Position numbers and translations under genes: made by a program
DNA from: Opitutales bacterium
GTDB lineage: Bacteria > Verrucomicrobiota > Verrucomicrobiia > Opitutales > UBA2987
Direction: 5' to 3'
Length of the DNA: 42,518 nucleotides
NCBI GenBank assembly: GCA_021772515.1
Contig: JAJFLU010000042.1
Span: 1-42,518, forward strand
The notes under the pieces: model-generated
Databases searched by the model: none
Seen by the model: only the letters and a program-made list of their open reading frames with translations
Told to the model about the DNA's origin: nothing
In this document: one piece after another, positions 33,438 through 42,129 of the stretch
How positions within the stretch are numbered: the first letter of the stretch is position 1
Layout of the letters: each line of letters starts with the position of its first letter

Positions 33438-34937
33438 ATGAAATTGAATAAAACCTACCGGAACCTGGTTTCCGAGTTGCAGCGTATCGATTGCCTGAAG
33501 ACCGCTTTCGAACTGCTGGAATGGGATGAGCAGGTGAATTTACCTCCGGGCAGTGGCGAGCGCCGGGCTCGGGAACTGGCGGCTTTGTCGGAAATTATCC
33601 ACCGCGAATCCACTCAGGAGCGTTTTGCGGATTGGTTGGAAGAATTGGAGGCGGGGTCGAATGGCGATTCCATCGAATGCCAGGCAGTCCTACGCGAGGC
33701 TCGCCGCAACTACGACCGGGCGGTCAAGCTGTCACCGGAATTCGTGTCCCGGCAAGCAACGCTCAACAGCCACGCCTACCACGCGTGGGCTGACGCCCGG
33801 AAAAAAGGGGATTACGCGCTTTTCGCCCCGTTTTTACAAAAGCAGTTGGAAATGGCCAAAGAAGAGGCTGCGATGGTGGGTTACTCCGAGGAATCTGCCT
33901 ATGATTACCATATCGACAAACATGATCCGGGACTCACGGCAGCTTTTGTCGATGATATTTTCAGTTCTCTTAAAACCGAGCTTTTGCCCTTGATCCGACA
34001 GATTGTCGATTCCCCGGTCAAGCCGGATACCTCGATATTCAAGGGATTCCCACGAGAGGGTCAGGAAAAATTGCTAAAGCAGATTTCAGAGAAAATCGGT
34101 TTCGACTACACACGTGGGCGAATCGACACCTCGGTGCACCCATTTTGCTCGGGGAATGGAGCGGACACCCGCATGACCACCCGCTACGATATCAACAACC
34201 CCCTCAATTCCCTATTCAGTTCGATCCACGAATCCGGTCATGGGCTTTATGAGCAAGGCCTCCCCCAAGAGCATTTGGGGACGGCTTTGGGGGAGGCGGT
34301 CGGTATGGCCGGGCATGAATCCCAGAGCCGGCTGTGGGAAAACCAGGTGGGCCGAAGCCGGGGGTTTTGGGACTATTGGGAGCCTGTTTTACGAGAAACA
34401 TTTCCCGACCAACTGGCCAATATCTCCAGTGGCGAGCTATTCATGGCCATCAACGCCGTAAACCTGATCCCGATCCGGGTGGATTCCGATGAAGTGACCT
34501 ATAATTTGCACATTATTCTGCGTTTTGAACTGGAAAAGAAACTGTTTTCAGGGGAATTGGCGGTGAAAGATTTGCCGGAAGCCTGGAACGATGCCTCTCA
34601 GGAGATTATCGGGTTAAGGCCACGGAATGTGAGCGAAGGCTGCCTGCAGGACACCCATTGGTCGGGTGGCGCTTTCGGGTATTTCCCAAGTTATTGCTTG
34701 GGCAACATGATAGCCGCCCAAGTCTGGTATGCGGTCAAAGAAGTGTTCCCCGATATCGAGGAAGATTTTGCCAAAGGCGAATTCGGGAGACTCCTGAACT
34801 GGCTTCGGGAAAATTTCCACAGTAAAGGCCGCCAATATAATACTCTGGAACTAACCCGCAAGGTTACTGGTCGGGAACTTTCTCCCGATGGGCTCATTCG
34901 ATATCTGAAAGAGCGCTATCTGCCCTTGTATAGTTAA
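33438..34937 (+). CDS. Metallocarboxypeptidase, M32 family (Taq-type)
   Basis: A 499-aa cytosolic zinc carboxypeptidase. The HExxH zinc site is H264-E265-S-G-H268, in SIHESGHGLYEQG, followed by the third ligand region LGEAVGMAGHESQSRLWEN. The family's N-terminal helix pair contains LLEWDEQVNLPPG, and the C-terminal region contains QDTHWSGGAFGYFPSYCLGN. The length matches the family (about 500 aa). It is divergent from ribH and lies 49 bp before the secreted cyclophilin. Confidence 0.94.
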   Translation: MKLNKTYRNLVSELQRIDCLKTAFELLEWDEQVNLPPGSGERRARELAALSEIIHRESTQERFADWLEELEAGSNGDSIECQAVLREARRNYDRAVKLSPEFVSRQATLNSHAYHAWADARKKGDYALFAPFLQKQLEMAKEEAAMVGYSEESAYDYHIDKHDPGLTAAFVDDIFSSLKTELLPLIRQIVDSPVKPDTSIFKGFPREGQEKLLKQISEKIGFDYTRGRIDTSVHPFCSGNGADTRMTTRYDINNPLNSLFSSIHESGHGLYEQGLPQEHLGTALGEAVGMAGHESQSRLWENQVGRSRGFWDYWEPVLRETFPDQLANISSGELFMAINAVNLIPIRVDSDEVTYNLHIILRFELEKKLFSGELAVKDLPEAWNDASQEIIGLRPRNVSEGCLQDTHWSGGAFGYFPSYCLGNMIAAQVWYAVKEVFPDIEEDFAKGEFGRLLNWLRENFHSKGRQYNTLELTRKVTGRELSPDGLIRYLKERYLPLYS

Positions 34938-34986
34938 GCTTCCCCGACGGAATAAATTCTCAATGACGTGCTCTAAACCACCAATT

Positions 34987-36285
34987 ATGCGTAAATTTAC
35001 TTTCCTGGCCACGCGGCTGTTTACCTGCTTCCTTCTTTCGGGAAATGCCTATTCGCAGATCACAACTTTGCCCAACGAGTTTACGGGGCCAGTTGTCGCT
35101 CAGGGCGTCGATGATTTAACTATATCCGATCCCTCCCAGACAGTTGTGATCGATCTGCGGGAGCATTTCGAGGTCGCAAATGTCCTCGGGCAAGTCGTGC
35201 AGTTCGATTCCAATGTGGGCAAAATTAATCTCGAACTTTTCGACGCAAACACACCCTACAACCGCCCGGTTACTGTCGCCAATTTCTTGGATCTGGCGAC
35301 CAACGGTAACTATGACAGTTCTTTCATACATCGATCAGTATTCCAATTAGTGATTCAGGGTGGCGGTTTTACTATCACACCGGGTACCCCAGTTGTTGTG
35401 GACAATGTGCTCGATGTTGATCCCATCGTAAATGAACCAGGAATTTCGAATACTACAGGCACCATTGCTATGGCAAAACTCGATGGAGACCCCAACAGCG
35501 CGACGAATCAATGGTTTTTTAATTTGGTAGATAACAGCACGAATTTAGACGAACAGAACGGCGGTTTTACTGTCTTTGGCCGAGTAATTGGGAACAGTAT
35601 TTCAGAGGTTATCTCGATTGCGAATTTTCCTCGATGGAATCTGGATGGCGGTGGCACTTTCGCCTCGGTTCCACTAATTAACTTCGATAACACTCAAACT
35701 TTGACAGCGGATCATTTCGTTACTTTTGCGTCAATTTCGCCCATCGATATATACCCAACGGAGGCTGATCCGACTGCGGTCTTGTCTTTTCAGGTCACCA
35801 ATACCAAGCCAAGTCTTTTGACCGCCTCGATTGTTGGCAGCCAGTTGCGCCTTAATGTCAATCCCGGCCAATCTGGTGAAGCTGAAATTTCCGTTGCGAC
35901 TTTCGATACCCACGATCTTAGCGCAGAGATCTCTTTTTTCATTACTGTTGATAGCGATGTGTTCAGCGGTGCGGATATCCCGGATTTTCCGAACTGGAAA
36001 TCTTCACCCTGGTATGCCAATTACAATAACGAATTCTGGCCCTGGATTTACCACGACGAACATGGCTGGCAATATGTTTTCGACAATGGGAACCCCGCTG
36101 CCATTTTCGTATTCGATCTGGGCCTGCAGGAATGGGTTTTTCTCAACGAAAGCAGCTACCGCTGGCAATACGTCTTCGGCGATACGCCAGGCTGGATTTT
36201 TACTTTCCCCAACAATACGCCCGAAAACAGAACTTTCATGCGGCTAGACGATGGTAGCCAATTCACCATCCCACCAGGCACCTGA
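34987..36285 (+). CDS. Secreted cyclophilin-type protein with tryptophan-rich C-terminal repeat
   Basis: About 432 aa. A signal peptide (MRKFTFLATRLF...NAYSQ) starts at the ATG at 34987; an ATG at 34963 is an alternative. A cyclophilin-like domain spans about 65-225, with FDSNVGKINLELFD, FIHRSVFQLVIQGGGF, TIAMAKLDGDPNSATNQWFF and FTVFGRVI. The usual catalytic arginine segment FHR is seen as IHR. A beta-sandwich-like middle region follows. The C-terminus has repeated aromatic motifs (WPWIYHDEHGWQYVF, then WVFLNESSYRWQYVF and GWIFTF) that I associate with Opitutae surface proteins. Probably a periplasmic or extracellular folding factor attached through its W-rich tail; attachment is inference. 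Confidence 0.82.
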   Translation: MRKFTFLATRLFTCFLLSGNAYSQITTLPNEFTGPVVAQGVDDLTISDPSQTVVIDLREHFEVANVLGQVVQFDSNVGKINLELFDANTPYNRPVTVANFLDLATNGNYDSSFIHRSVFQLVIQGGGFTITPGTPVVVDNVLDVDPIVNEPGISNTTGTIAMAKLDGDPNSATNQWFFNLVDNSTNLDEQNGGFTVFGRVIGNSISEVISIANFPRWNLDGGGTFASVPLINFDNTQTLTADHFVTFASISPIDIYPTEADPTAVLSFQVTNTKPSLLTASIVGSQLRLNVNPGQSGEAEISVATFDTHDLSAEISFFITVDSDVFSGADIPDFPNWKSSPWYANYNNEFWPWIYHDEHGWQYVFDNGNPAAIFVFDLGLQEWVFLNESSYRWQYVFGDTPGWIFTFPNNTPENRTFMRLDDGSQFTIPPGT

Positions 36286-36368
36286 TTACAGAGGATGGGG
36301 GAATGGTGGAAGAAGTTTCGGGTTAGTTTTTCAAAACTTTCGACACCTGTTATCCTTTTTTTCTCCCC

Positions 36369-37823
36369 CTAAATCAGTTTTCCAGTATCGATTTTTTGGA
36401 CTTCCCGGAAACGCCCTCCCATCTGTTCCTCGATAATTTTTCTTGTTGATTCGGGAACTTTGGCTACCAAATCTCCGAGATCGCGCTGGGGTTGGGTAAT
36501 GGGCTCAGTAGTAGTGCGGGGGTTTGCAGGAGGAATATCCACCTCTTCGGGTTCGGGGATGTTCGCTTCGTTCGCCGCGATTATGGACTCCATCGCCTCA
36601 TCGGTTTCAAGATGATGGGGAGGTGGCGCTTCTTCAGGTGGCGGCGCGGGCGGTTGGTTATAGGTTTCCGAGGGTGGGGGTTCAGCTACTTTTTTTTTTC
36701 TCGTTTCGGGCAAATTATTGGCCAATCCCGATAGCTCGCGGATGAGAGAATCGATGGCTCGGGCGCGGCTGGCTTCTGCGGCCCTGAGGAGGGCGACCTC
36801 AAAATTTACCTTTTCACTGAGCCCCATTTTCACTGCTTGCTCGCTATCCCGGAGAGCCTCCAGCATTCGCATCAGCTCCTCGGCCGTCAAAGGCCGACCC
36901 AGGCTCCCGGTGGGGCCTTTTTGACGGACAGCCTCCAGAAGGGCTTCCCGGGCAAGGGCCTGCAAATCGAGCAAGACCCGATAGAGATCGCGGCCCTCGC
37001 TATCGAGTTTCTCCACCAATGCCATAATCCGATTGTAATCCGCCTCGGCTACCGCTTTGAGCAGCGCCTCCACCTGTTGCGCGGAGGCCAGCCCGTAAAC
37101 ATCCAAAACATCCTGCTCCTTGATGGTTTCGCCGCAAAATGAGATCATTTGGTCGAGGATGGACTGGGCATCCCGCATTCCCCCGCCGGCGAGGCGGGCG
37201 ATGGTATCAAGGGCCTCCTTTTCCAAAATGATTTTTTCCGCTTCGGCGATGCTCGCAAGTTTTGCCGCGATTACGGAATCGGCGATGGGTCGAAAGGCGA
37301 ACCGCTGGCATCGCGAGACGATGGTCGGGAGGACTTTGCGCGCCTCCGTCGTGGCGAAAATGAAGATGACGTGGGAGGGCGGTTCCTCAAGGGTCTTCAA
37401 CAACGCATTAAAAGCGGCGTTGGAAAGCATGTGAACTTCGTCGATTATGTATATTTTGTAGCGTCCATGAGCCGGCGCATATTGACAGTCCTCCCGCAGT
37501 TCGCGCACCTGCTCGACCGAGTTGTTGGAAGCCCCATCGATCTCGATCACATCCAGGGAGTTCCCCGCCGTAATCTCCTGGCAGGCCGGGCATTCGCCGC
37601 AGGGCGTGACAATGGGACCCTTGGCGCAGTTGAGAGCCTTGGCAAACAGCCGCGCGGTGCTCGTTTTACCGGTCCCCCGAGGCCCAATCAGCAAATAGGC
37701 ATGGGCAATTCGCCCGCTGCCTATCGCATTCTTAAGCGTTCGGACGATATAATCCTGTCCGACCACCTCATCGAACTGTTTAGGCCGCCACCGACGAGCA
37801 ATTACCTGATATCCCGCTTCCAT
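36369..37823 (-). CDS. dnaX: DNA polymerase III subunit gamma/tau
   Basis: A 484-aa clamp-loader ATPase. It has Walker A GPRGTGKT (47-54), zinc cysteines C66, C75, C78 and C81, Walker B IIDEVHML, the sensor region [21 protein letters not shown], and domain III to about 370. A proline- and glutamate-rich linker (about 380-455) leads to a short C-terminus, so the tau-specific domains V-like region is minimal compared with E. coli tau. No obvious slippery heptamer was searched beyond reading. The SRP RNA lies 64 bp upstream on the same strand, an arrangement also known in Bacillus. It converges on the cyclophilin gene. Confidence 0.95.
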   Translation of the reverse strand: MEAGYQVIARRWRPKQFDEVVGQDYIVRTLKNAIGSGRIAHAYLLIGPRGTGKTSTARLFAKALNCAKGPIVTPCGECPACQEITAGNSLDVIEIDGASNNSVEQVRELREDCQYAPAHGRYKIYIIDEVHMLSNAAFNALLKTLEEPPSHVIFIFATTEARKVLPTIVSRCQRFAFRPIADSVIAAKLASIAEAEKIILEKEALDTIARLAGGGMRDAQSILDQMISFCGETIKEQDVLDVYGLASAQQVEALLKAVAEADYNRIMALVEKLDSEGRDLYRVLLDLQALAREALLEAVRQKGPTGSLGRPLTAEELMRMLEALRDSEQAVKMGLSEKVNFEVALLRAAEASRARAIDSLIRELSGLANNLPETRKKKVAEPPPSETYNQPPAPPPEEAPPPHHLETDEAMESIIAANEANIPEPEEVDIPPANPRTTTEPITQPQRDLGDLVAKVPESTRKIIEEQMGGRFREVQKIDTGKLI

Positions 37824-37887
37824 TCAAAAGAAAATAAATACCCCAAGCCGTGAAATGCAAAATTAAACCGACCCCGTACAAAAATAA

Positions 37888-37983
37888 GGCCAGGCACCCT
37901 ACGGCACACGCAAATCCTGGCTACCGTTGCTCCCTTCCGGGCCTGGCGGAGTTCACCGGTCTGTCGTTGCATAGGACCCGGCC
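37888..37983 (-). ncRNA. ffs: Signal recognition particle RNA (small bacterial type, 4.5S)
   Basis: On the minus strand, 5'-GGCCGGGTCC and 3'-GTAGGGTGCCTGGCC ends close a long hairpin of about 96 nt. The apical domain IV is canonical: CAGGCCCGGAAGGGAGCA followed by ACGGTAGCCAGG, containing the conserved GGAA-type tetraloop and the asymmetric Ffh-binding loop. An A/T-rich box (TTTATATAA) lies just upstream of the 5' end, and TTATTTTT follows the 3' end as a likely terminator tract. dnaX begins 64 bp downstream. The RNA pairs functionally with FtsY in this window and with Ffh, which is not in the window. Confidence 0.95.
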
Positions 37984-38041
37984 TTATATAAAGCAAATCT
38001 GCTCATTGATGCGGATAAATCAAATCAAAACTTCAATATTT

Positions 38042-38063
38042 CCCTTCAGGTTTGCCTGAAAGG
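38042..38063 (-). terminator. Possible terminator after the pseudokinase gene
   Basis: A hairpin with stem TTCAGG/CCTGAA (plus two outer G-C pairs) and loop TTTG lies 16 bp beyond the stop of the minus-strand gene. It is followed on that strand by AAATATT, not a strong U-tract. Confidence 0.35.
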
Positions 38064-38078
38064 AAGATTCGATTTACA

Positions 38079-41000
38079 CTACTCCACCACTGGAGCCAGG
38101 ACGATGCGGAACCCCACCAGGTTGCTGGCAGTGCCCGGTCTCAGGCGTTGACGGGCGGCGCTCCGGCATTGATGGGCGAAACTTCCCCAACTGCCGCCCC
38201 GGTAAACTTTGTCCGTGCCATCTGCGGGACCGGCCCAGTTTTCTTCCGTGCCGCCGGGGTAGCGTGAATTAAAGTTGTCCCAACACCACTCGCCGGCATT
38301 TCCGTGCATATCAAAAAGCCCGAAGGCATTTGCCGGGTAGGAGCCGACCGGCGTGGGTCCGTATTTGGCATCATCGCGGGTCAGGGTGTCACCATATTCG
38401 CGGGGGTAGCCGCCTTTGAAATTGCCGTTTGTCGAGTCGGCTTTTTTACCGAAAGAGTAGGGCGTCTCGGTGCCAGCGCGGCAGGCGTATTCCCATTCGG
38501 CCTCGGTGGGCAGTCGGTAGTGGTAATTTTCGGGAAGCCTCTCGGCGCTTCGTTCCTGCTCGCTGATTTTATTGCAATACGCCATCGCCTCCCGCCAGGT
38601 GACGTGATCGACGGGATTATTTGCCCCCTTAAATTCGCTGGGATTTGCCTCCATCACGCGCTGATAATCCCTCTGGCTGACTTCATGGACCGCCATCCAG
38701 TACCCTTGCGGGAGTTTGACGGTTGTGCGGGGGCCTTCGCTGGGCAGGCGGGCTTGTTCTTGGGGTGGACTGCCGAGCCGTAAATCACCGGGGCTGATCC
38801 AAGCCATGGTAGTGCCGATATAGGGCACAATCCAACCCTTGCCTCTCTCCGGGCCTGGAATTGGCACCGCCTTGACGGCCCAATTTTGCCGTTCGTTGGC
38901 GGTAAATTTCATTTTTCTTTTAACTGTCAGGTGGTCCTTGATCTGCACCTCGACCTCTACATCTCCCTCGGCTGGAATTTCGAAAGAGGCACCGTTTATT
39001 GGCGCCGTTCTACCGTTGGCCAGGACCGAAAACGGGTAGGAGGAGTCCAAATTGATCTCTAGTAGACCGGGGCGTGGGGCTAATTCGGCGGCCAAAGTTG
39101 AGAGTTGACCATCGACGATCTGCACCTGCTGGCTCCAGACGAAGTAATCGGGGTGCTCGATCTCGAGAGTCTGGTTGCCTTCGTAAACTTCCTCCAGTCG
39201 TCCGGTGGCCCCTTTGTAGGATTTGCCGCCCACACGATATTCCACCGCAGCCATTTTCTCGGGCGTTGTTTGGCTGGACAGGAAAGACAATTGCACATCC
39301 AATACACCCGCCTTACGCTCAAGCGGCGCAATTTCCAGCGTTTCATCGAAACCCGGAGGCAGAGTCATGGTAAGCTGCTGAGGTCGGTAATTTTCCAGGG
39401 CGATTACCAATGTGATCGGTTCCTCCACAGCCAGATCCTCCAAGGTCGCCGGTGTTGTTCCCACGGAAGTTTCACCAATAAACACCTCCGCTCCCTCCGG
39501 TTGGGTGACAACTACCATTTTACCCGGAAGCGGCTCAAGGGCAACCTCCAGGGTCACCAGCTTGTTGAATGGTAGATCAACATCGCTCAATACATTGGTT
39601 TTGTAGTTGGGTAGAGAGACTTCCAAAGTGTAAAGGCCCTTGTAGAGCATTTTTTCGGCCCTGAGTGTCCCGGTATCGGGCACCAGGCCAATATCCACCC
39701 GATCCTCGGGACCCCGCACCGCCACAACCCGGGCTCCCGGCGAAGTTTTTACTTCCAAAAGACTCCAAAAAGGTTCCAGGGTAACCGTCCCCTGAATCCC
39801 TTTCTTACCTACCTCGACGGTCATGGTTCTTGGCCGGTGATCTTTTGCGCTGGCCTTTACCGTGTACTCGCCGAGAGGCATTGTTACATTCAAAACCCCA
39901 TCCGGCACAACAAAGCTGGACTCCCCCTTGCCTTCGCCGGAAAATACCACTCCCGCTTTTGGAGGTGATAGGGTTAAGGAATAAAGCGGTTCTTGCCCCT
40001 CGACCACCCTTTTGACGACGGGCCCAACGGCCTCCGCTTCATCGGTAAATATAATCTTGTAGCAAAAACTGCCTGCGGCGATGGCCAGTGTGGCGAAAAC
40101 CCCCATTATTCCCAGGCGGATTAATTTCAACTTTTCCGGATCGAGCTTTTTCTCAAGCGCTTTAGGCAGGGGAATCTTATCTATCGTTTCGGCGAGGCCA
40201 CCGTCCTCTTTCGACTTGGCCTTTTCCTTGGCCAACCTGTCGATGGCGTTTAAAAACTCCTTGGGCCCCTTGAACCGGTTGCCGGGCTCGGCCTCCAGGC
40301 ACTTACCGAGAATTTTATCCCAGCCCTTGGGAATGGCTGCGGAATATTGCGATGGAGGTTTGTAGGCCAGGTTATCCATCCCCGAATGCCCGATCGGTTT
40401 ATGCCCTGTGAGCAGGTAATAGGCCGTCACACCCAAAGAGAATATATCGCTATTCTGGGCGGCCTCCCCACCCGCCGATATTTCCGGTGGTAGGAATTTC
40501 GAGGTGTTTATCCGCACCTTGCGCAGCCCCATCGTGAATGGGGTGATTTCCGAGGAAACCAATTTTTGAAAAAGCGCCCCATCCGTCAATTGGTGGAGCC
40601 CGAATCCGACGATTTTTATGGTCCCATCGGCGGCCCGAACCAGTTGTGTGGGGTTGAAGGTATTGTGGTAAATTTCCGCGGTATGGGCAGCTTTGAAAGC
40701 CCCCAGTATCTGTTTGATAATATCGACTGCATGAGCCATCGGCAGCCCGAAACCGAAATCCCTGAACGCATCCTCAGCCAGCGCCGATGACGGATCCCCA
40801 TGCATCCCGCCCATGGGCGCCCCCGACAATTGCTGCTGCTGCTTGATAAAGGCCTGCATATAATCGCAGATATTTTCCCCCTCGATGGGCTCCATGACTA
40901 GGCAGCAGCGCCCCTTTACTTCCATCGTATCGACCACCTTCAAAATATTTGGGTGGTCCAGTTTGCTCAAAATTTTCACCTGCTGTTCGAGCAATTCCTG

Positions 41001-41222
41001 GAAACCGGGGGCCTGACTTGCCTCGGAATGCAGAACCGTCAGGCAAACCTCGTTGAACTGAAAAATATTCTGCATGCGGTAAACACCGCCCAGCAGGTCG
41101 AAGCCCAGGCAGTTCATTACCTGGTAATCCCCGAATTTCTCTCCGGGGGAAAGAAACTCTCCTTCGAGGGATACCTCAATTAGCGGTTCGCCGCCTTGTT
41201 CCGGTTCTTGTTCCGAGTCCAT
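38079..41222 (-). CDS. Pseudokinase - transmembrane - PEGA repeats - FGE/sulfatase-modifying-like protein
   Basis: A 1047-aa multidomain protein. A kinase-fold domain (about 30-335) is catalytically dead by sequence: the VAIK lysine is T62, the HRD loop reads HNTFNPTQ (D to T188, K to N190, N to Q193), and DFG is GFG (G206). The PPE and SDIFSLGVTAYYLLTG structural motifs remain. One membrane helix (368-392) follows, then about five PEGA-like beta repeats (415-790, e.g. PEGAEVFIGETSVGTTP). A C-terminal FGE/SUMF1-type domain (794-1047) has RLPTEAEWEYACRAG, GNAGEWCWD and YRGGSWGS. The FGE cysteine pair is not evident (one Cys in HQCRSAAR). The likely topology is an inside pseudokinase with outside sensor domains. 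The TTG at 41231 is an alternative start. Confidence 0.9.
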   Translation of the reverse strand: MDSEQEPEQGGEPLIEVSLEGEFLSPGEKFGDYQVMNCLGFDLLGGVYRMQNIFQFNEVCLTVLHSEASQAPGFQELLEQQVKILSKLDHPNILKVVDTMEVKGRCCLVMEPIEGENICDYMQAFIKQQQQLSGAPMGGMHGDPSSALAEDAFRDFGFGLPMAHAVDIIKQILGAFKAAHTAEIYHNTFNPTQLVRAADGTIKIVGFGLHQLTDGALFQKLVSSEITPFTMGLRKVRINTSKFLPPEISAGGEAAQNSDIFSLGVTAYYLLTGHKPIGHSGMDNLAYKPPSQYSAAIPKGWDKILGKCLEAEPGNRFKGPKEFLNAIDRLAKEKAKSKEDGGLAETIDKIPLPKALEKKLDPEKLKLIRLGIMGVFATLAIAAGSFCYKIIFTDEAEAVGPVVKRVVEGQEPLYSLTLSPPKAGVVFSGEGKGESSFVVPDGVLNVTMPLGEYTVKASAKDHRPRTMTVEVGKKGIQGTVTLEPFWSLLEVKTSPGARVVAVRGPEDRVDIGLVPDTGTLRAEKMLYKGLYTLEVSLPNYKTNVLSDVDLPFNKLVTLEVALEPLPGKMVVVTQPEGAEVFIGETSVGTTPATLEDLAVEEPITLVIALENYRPQQLTMTLPPGFDETLEIAPLERKAGVLDVQLSFLSSQTTPEKMAAVEYRVGGKSYKGATGRLEEVYEGNQTLEIEHPDYFVWSQQVQIVDGQLSTLAAELAPRPGLLEINLDSSYPFSVLANGRTAPINGASFEIPAEGDVEVEVQIKDHLTVKRKMKFTANERQNWAVKAVPIPGPERGKGWIVPYIGTTMAWISPGDLRLGSPPQEQARLPSEGPRTTVKLPQGYWMAVHEVSQRDYQRVMEANPSEFKGANNPVDHVTWREAMAYCNKISEQERSAERLPENYHYRLPTEAEWEYACRAGTETPYSFGKKADSTNGNFKGGYPREYGDTLTRDDAKYGPTPVGSYPANAFGLFDMHGNAGEWCWDNFNSRYPGGTEENWAGPADGTDKVYRGGSWGSFAHQCRSAARQRLRPGTASNLVGFRIVLAPVVE

Positions 41223-41338
41223 AAGTATCAATCAGCGAGAGCCATCCTTTGCCCCAAATCCCGATATGGCAAGAAGGCAAAATATTATCTCAAAATCCAG
41301 CATGAGTGGGCAGCCGATGGTGTTAATAATAGTAGTGT

Positions 41339-41899
41339 TCAAGGCGAATTCTGAAAAAGGTTCACAACCGGGGCAATAATATTTTCCACACTGCTCAATT
41401 TACCCTTACCCTCATAACCACAGGCCAAAAGACCCTGATCCGGTTCGATTATGTGGTGGCCGCGCTCGCGTAGAATACCCAGATTCTTGGCCGTTGCCGG
41501 GTGGTCGAGCATCTTGCCGTTCATGGCCGGTGCAACCATTACATGGGCCAGCGTCGCCAGGTAGATCGAGCTCAAAAGATCCGGCGCCAGACCCACTGCA
41601 AAACAGGCGATCATATTGGCCGTGGCCGGAGCCACCAACAGCAAATCTGCCCGGTCCGCCAGCTCGATATGCCCCGGCTGCCAGCCCTGACCCTCCTCCC
41701 AGAGATCGGCCCCAACGGGGTTTCGGCTCAGGGTTTGCAATGTCAAAGGAGTGATAAATTGGGCCGCTTCACGGGTCATCACCACATGCACATCGGCCCC
41801 CAGCTTCACGAGCTGACTCGTGATATCCGCCGCCTTGTAAGCGGCAATCGAACCGGTCACCCCAAGAACGATAAACTTTCCTTTCAGTAGTTCTTCCAT
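41339..41899 (-). CDS. coaC: Phosphopantothenoylcysteine decarboxylase, stand-alone CoaC
   Basis: A 186-aa flavoprotein of the HFCD family that decarboxylates phosphopantothenoylcysteine to phosphopantetheine in CoA synthesis. Visible motifs are GVTGSIAAYKAADI, the active-site His in GHIELADRADLLLVAP, PATANM, the substrate clamp PAMNGKMLDHP, and ACGYEGKGKL, which holds the catalytic cysteine. In most bacteria CoaC is fused to the CoaB synthetase; here the frame stops after the decarboxylase domain, and no coaB follows in the 107 bp before the next gene. It is the last gene before the right-end repeat. Confidence 0.92.
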   Translation of the reverse strand: MEELLKGKFIVLGVTGSIAAYKAADITSQLVKLGADVHVVMTREAAQFITPLTLQTLSRNPVGADLWEEGQGWQPGHIELADRADLLLVAPATANMIACFAVGLAPDLLSSIYLATLAHVMVAPAMNGKMLDHPATAKNLGILRERGHHIIEPDQGLLACGYEGKGKLSSVENIIAPVVNLFQNSP

Positions 41900-42129
41900 A
41901 CAAAAACCTCTGGATCAAATACCCTCAACAGGCCTCACGATAATCGCAATTCAATCCATAAATGTAAAGTAGCAACTTTTAAACGAATTCCCGGGCAGCG
42001 GATAACAATTAGCCAACAAGGAAACGCCCCGCCGGGCATCCCTTCTCGACCTCTTCGACTTCCGCAAAAACCACTTCCAACCGCCAAAGACGGCAAACCG
42101 CCTAAAACAGCATTTTTCTTTGTTTTGAA
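41900..42129. other. Intergenic segment between coaC and the right-end repeat
   Basis: About 230 bp without a convincing gene. A frame on the minus strand (41951-42235) runs into the CGCAGCCAA block and has the character of repeat translation. A 12-bp string, CCGCCGGGCATC near 42030, also occurs on the minus strand within the nested hairpin at 493-504, which may be chance or a shared repeat module. The coaC promoter should lie here but is not identifiable. Confidence 0.4.
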
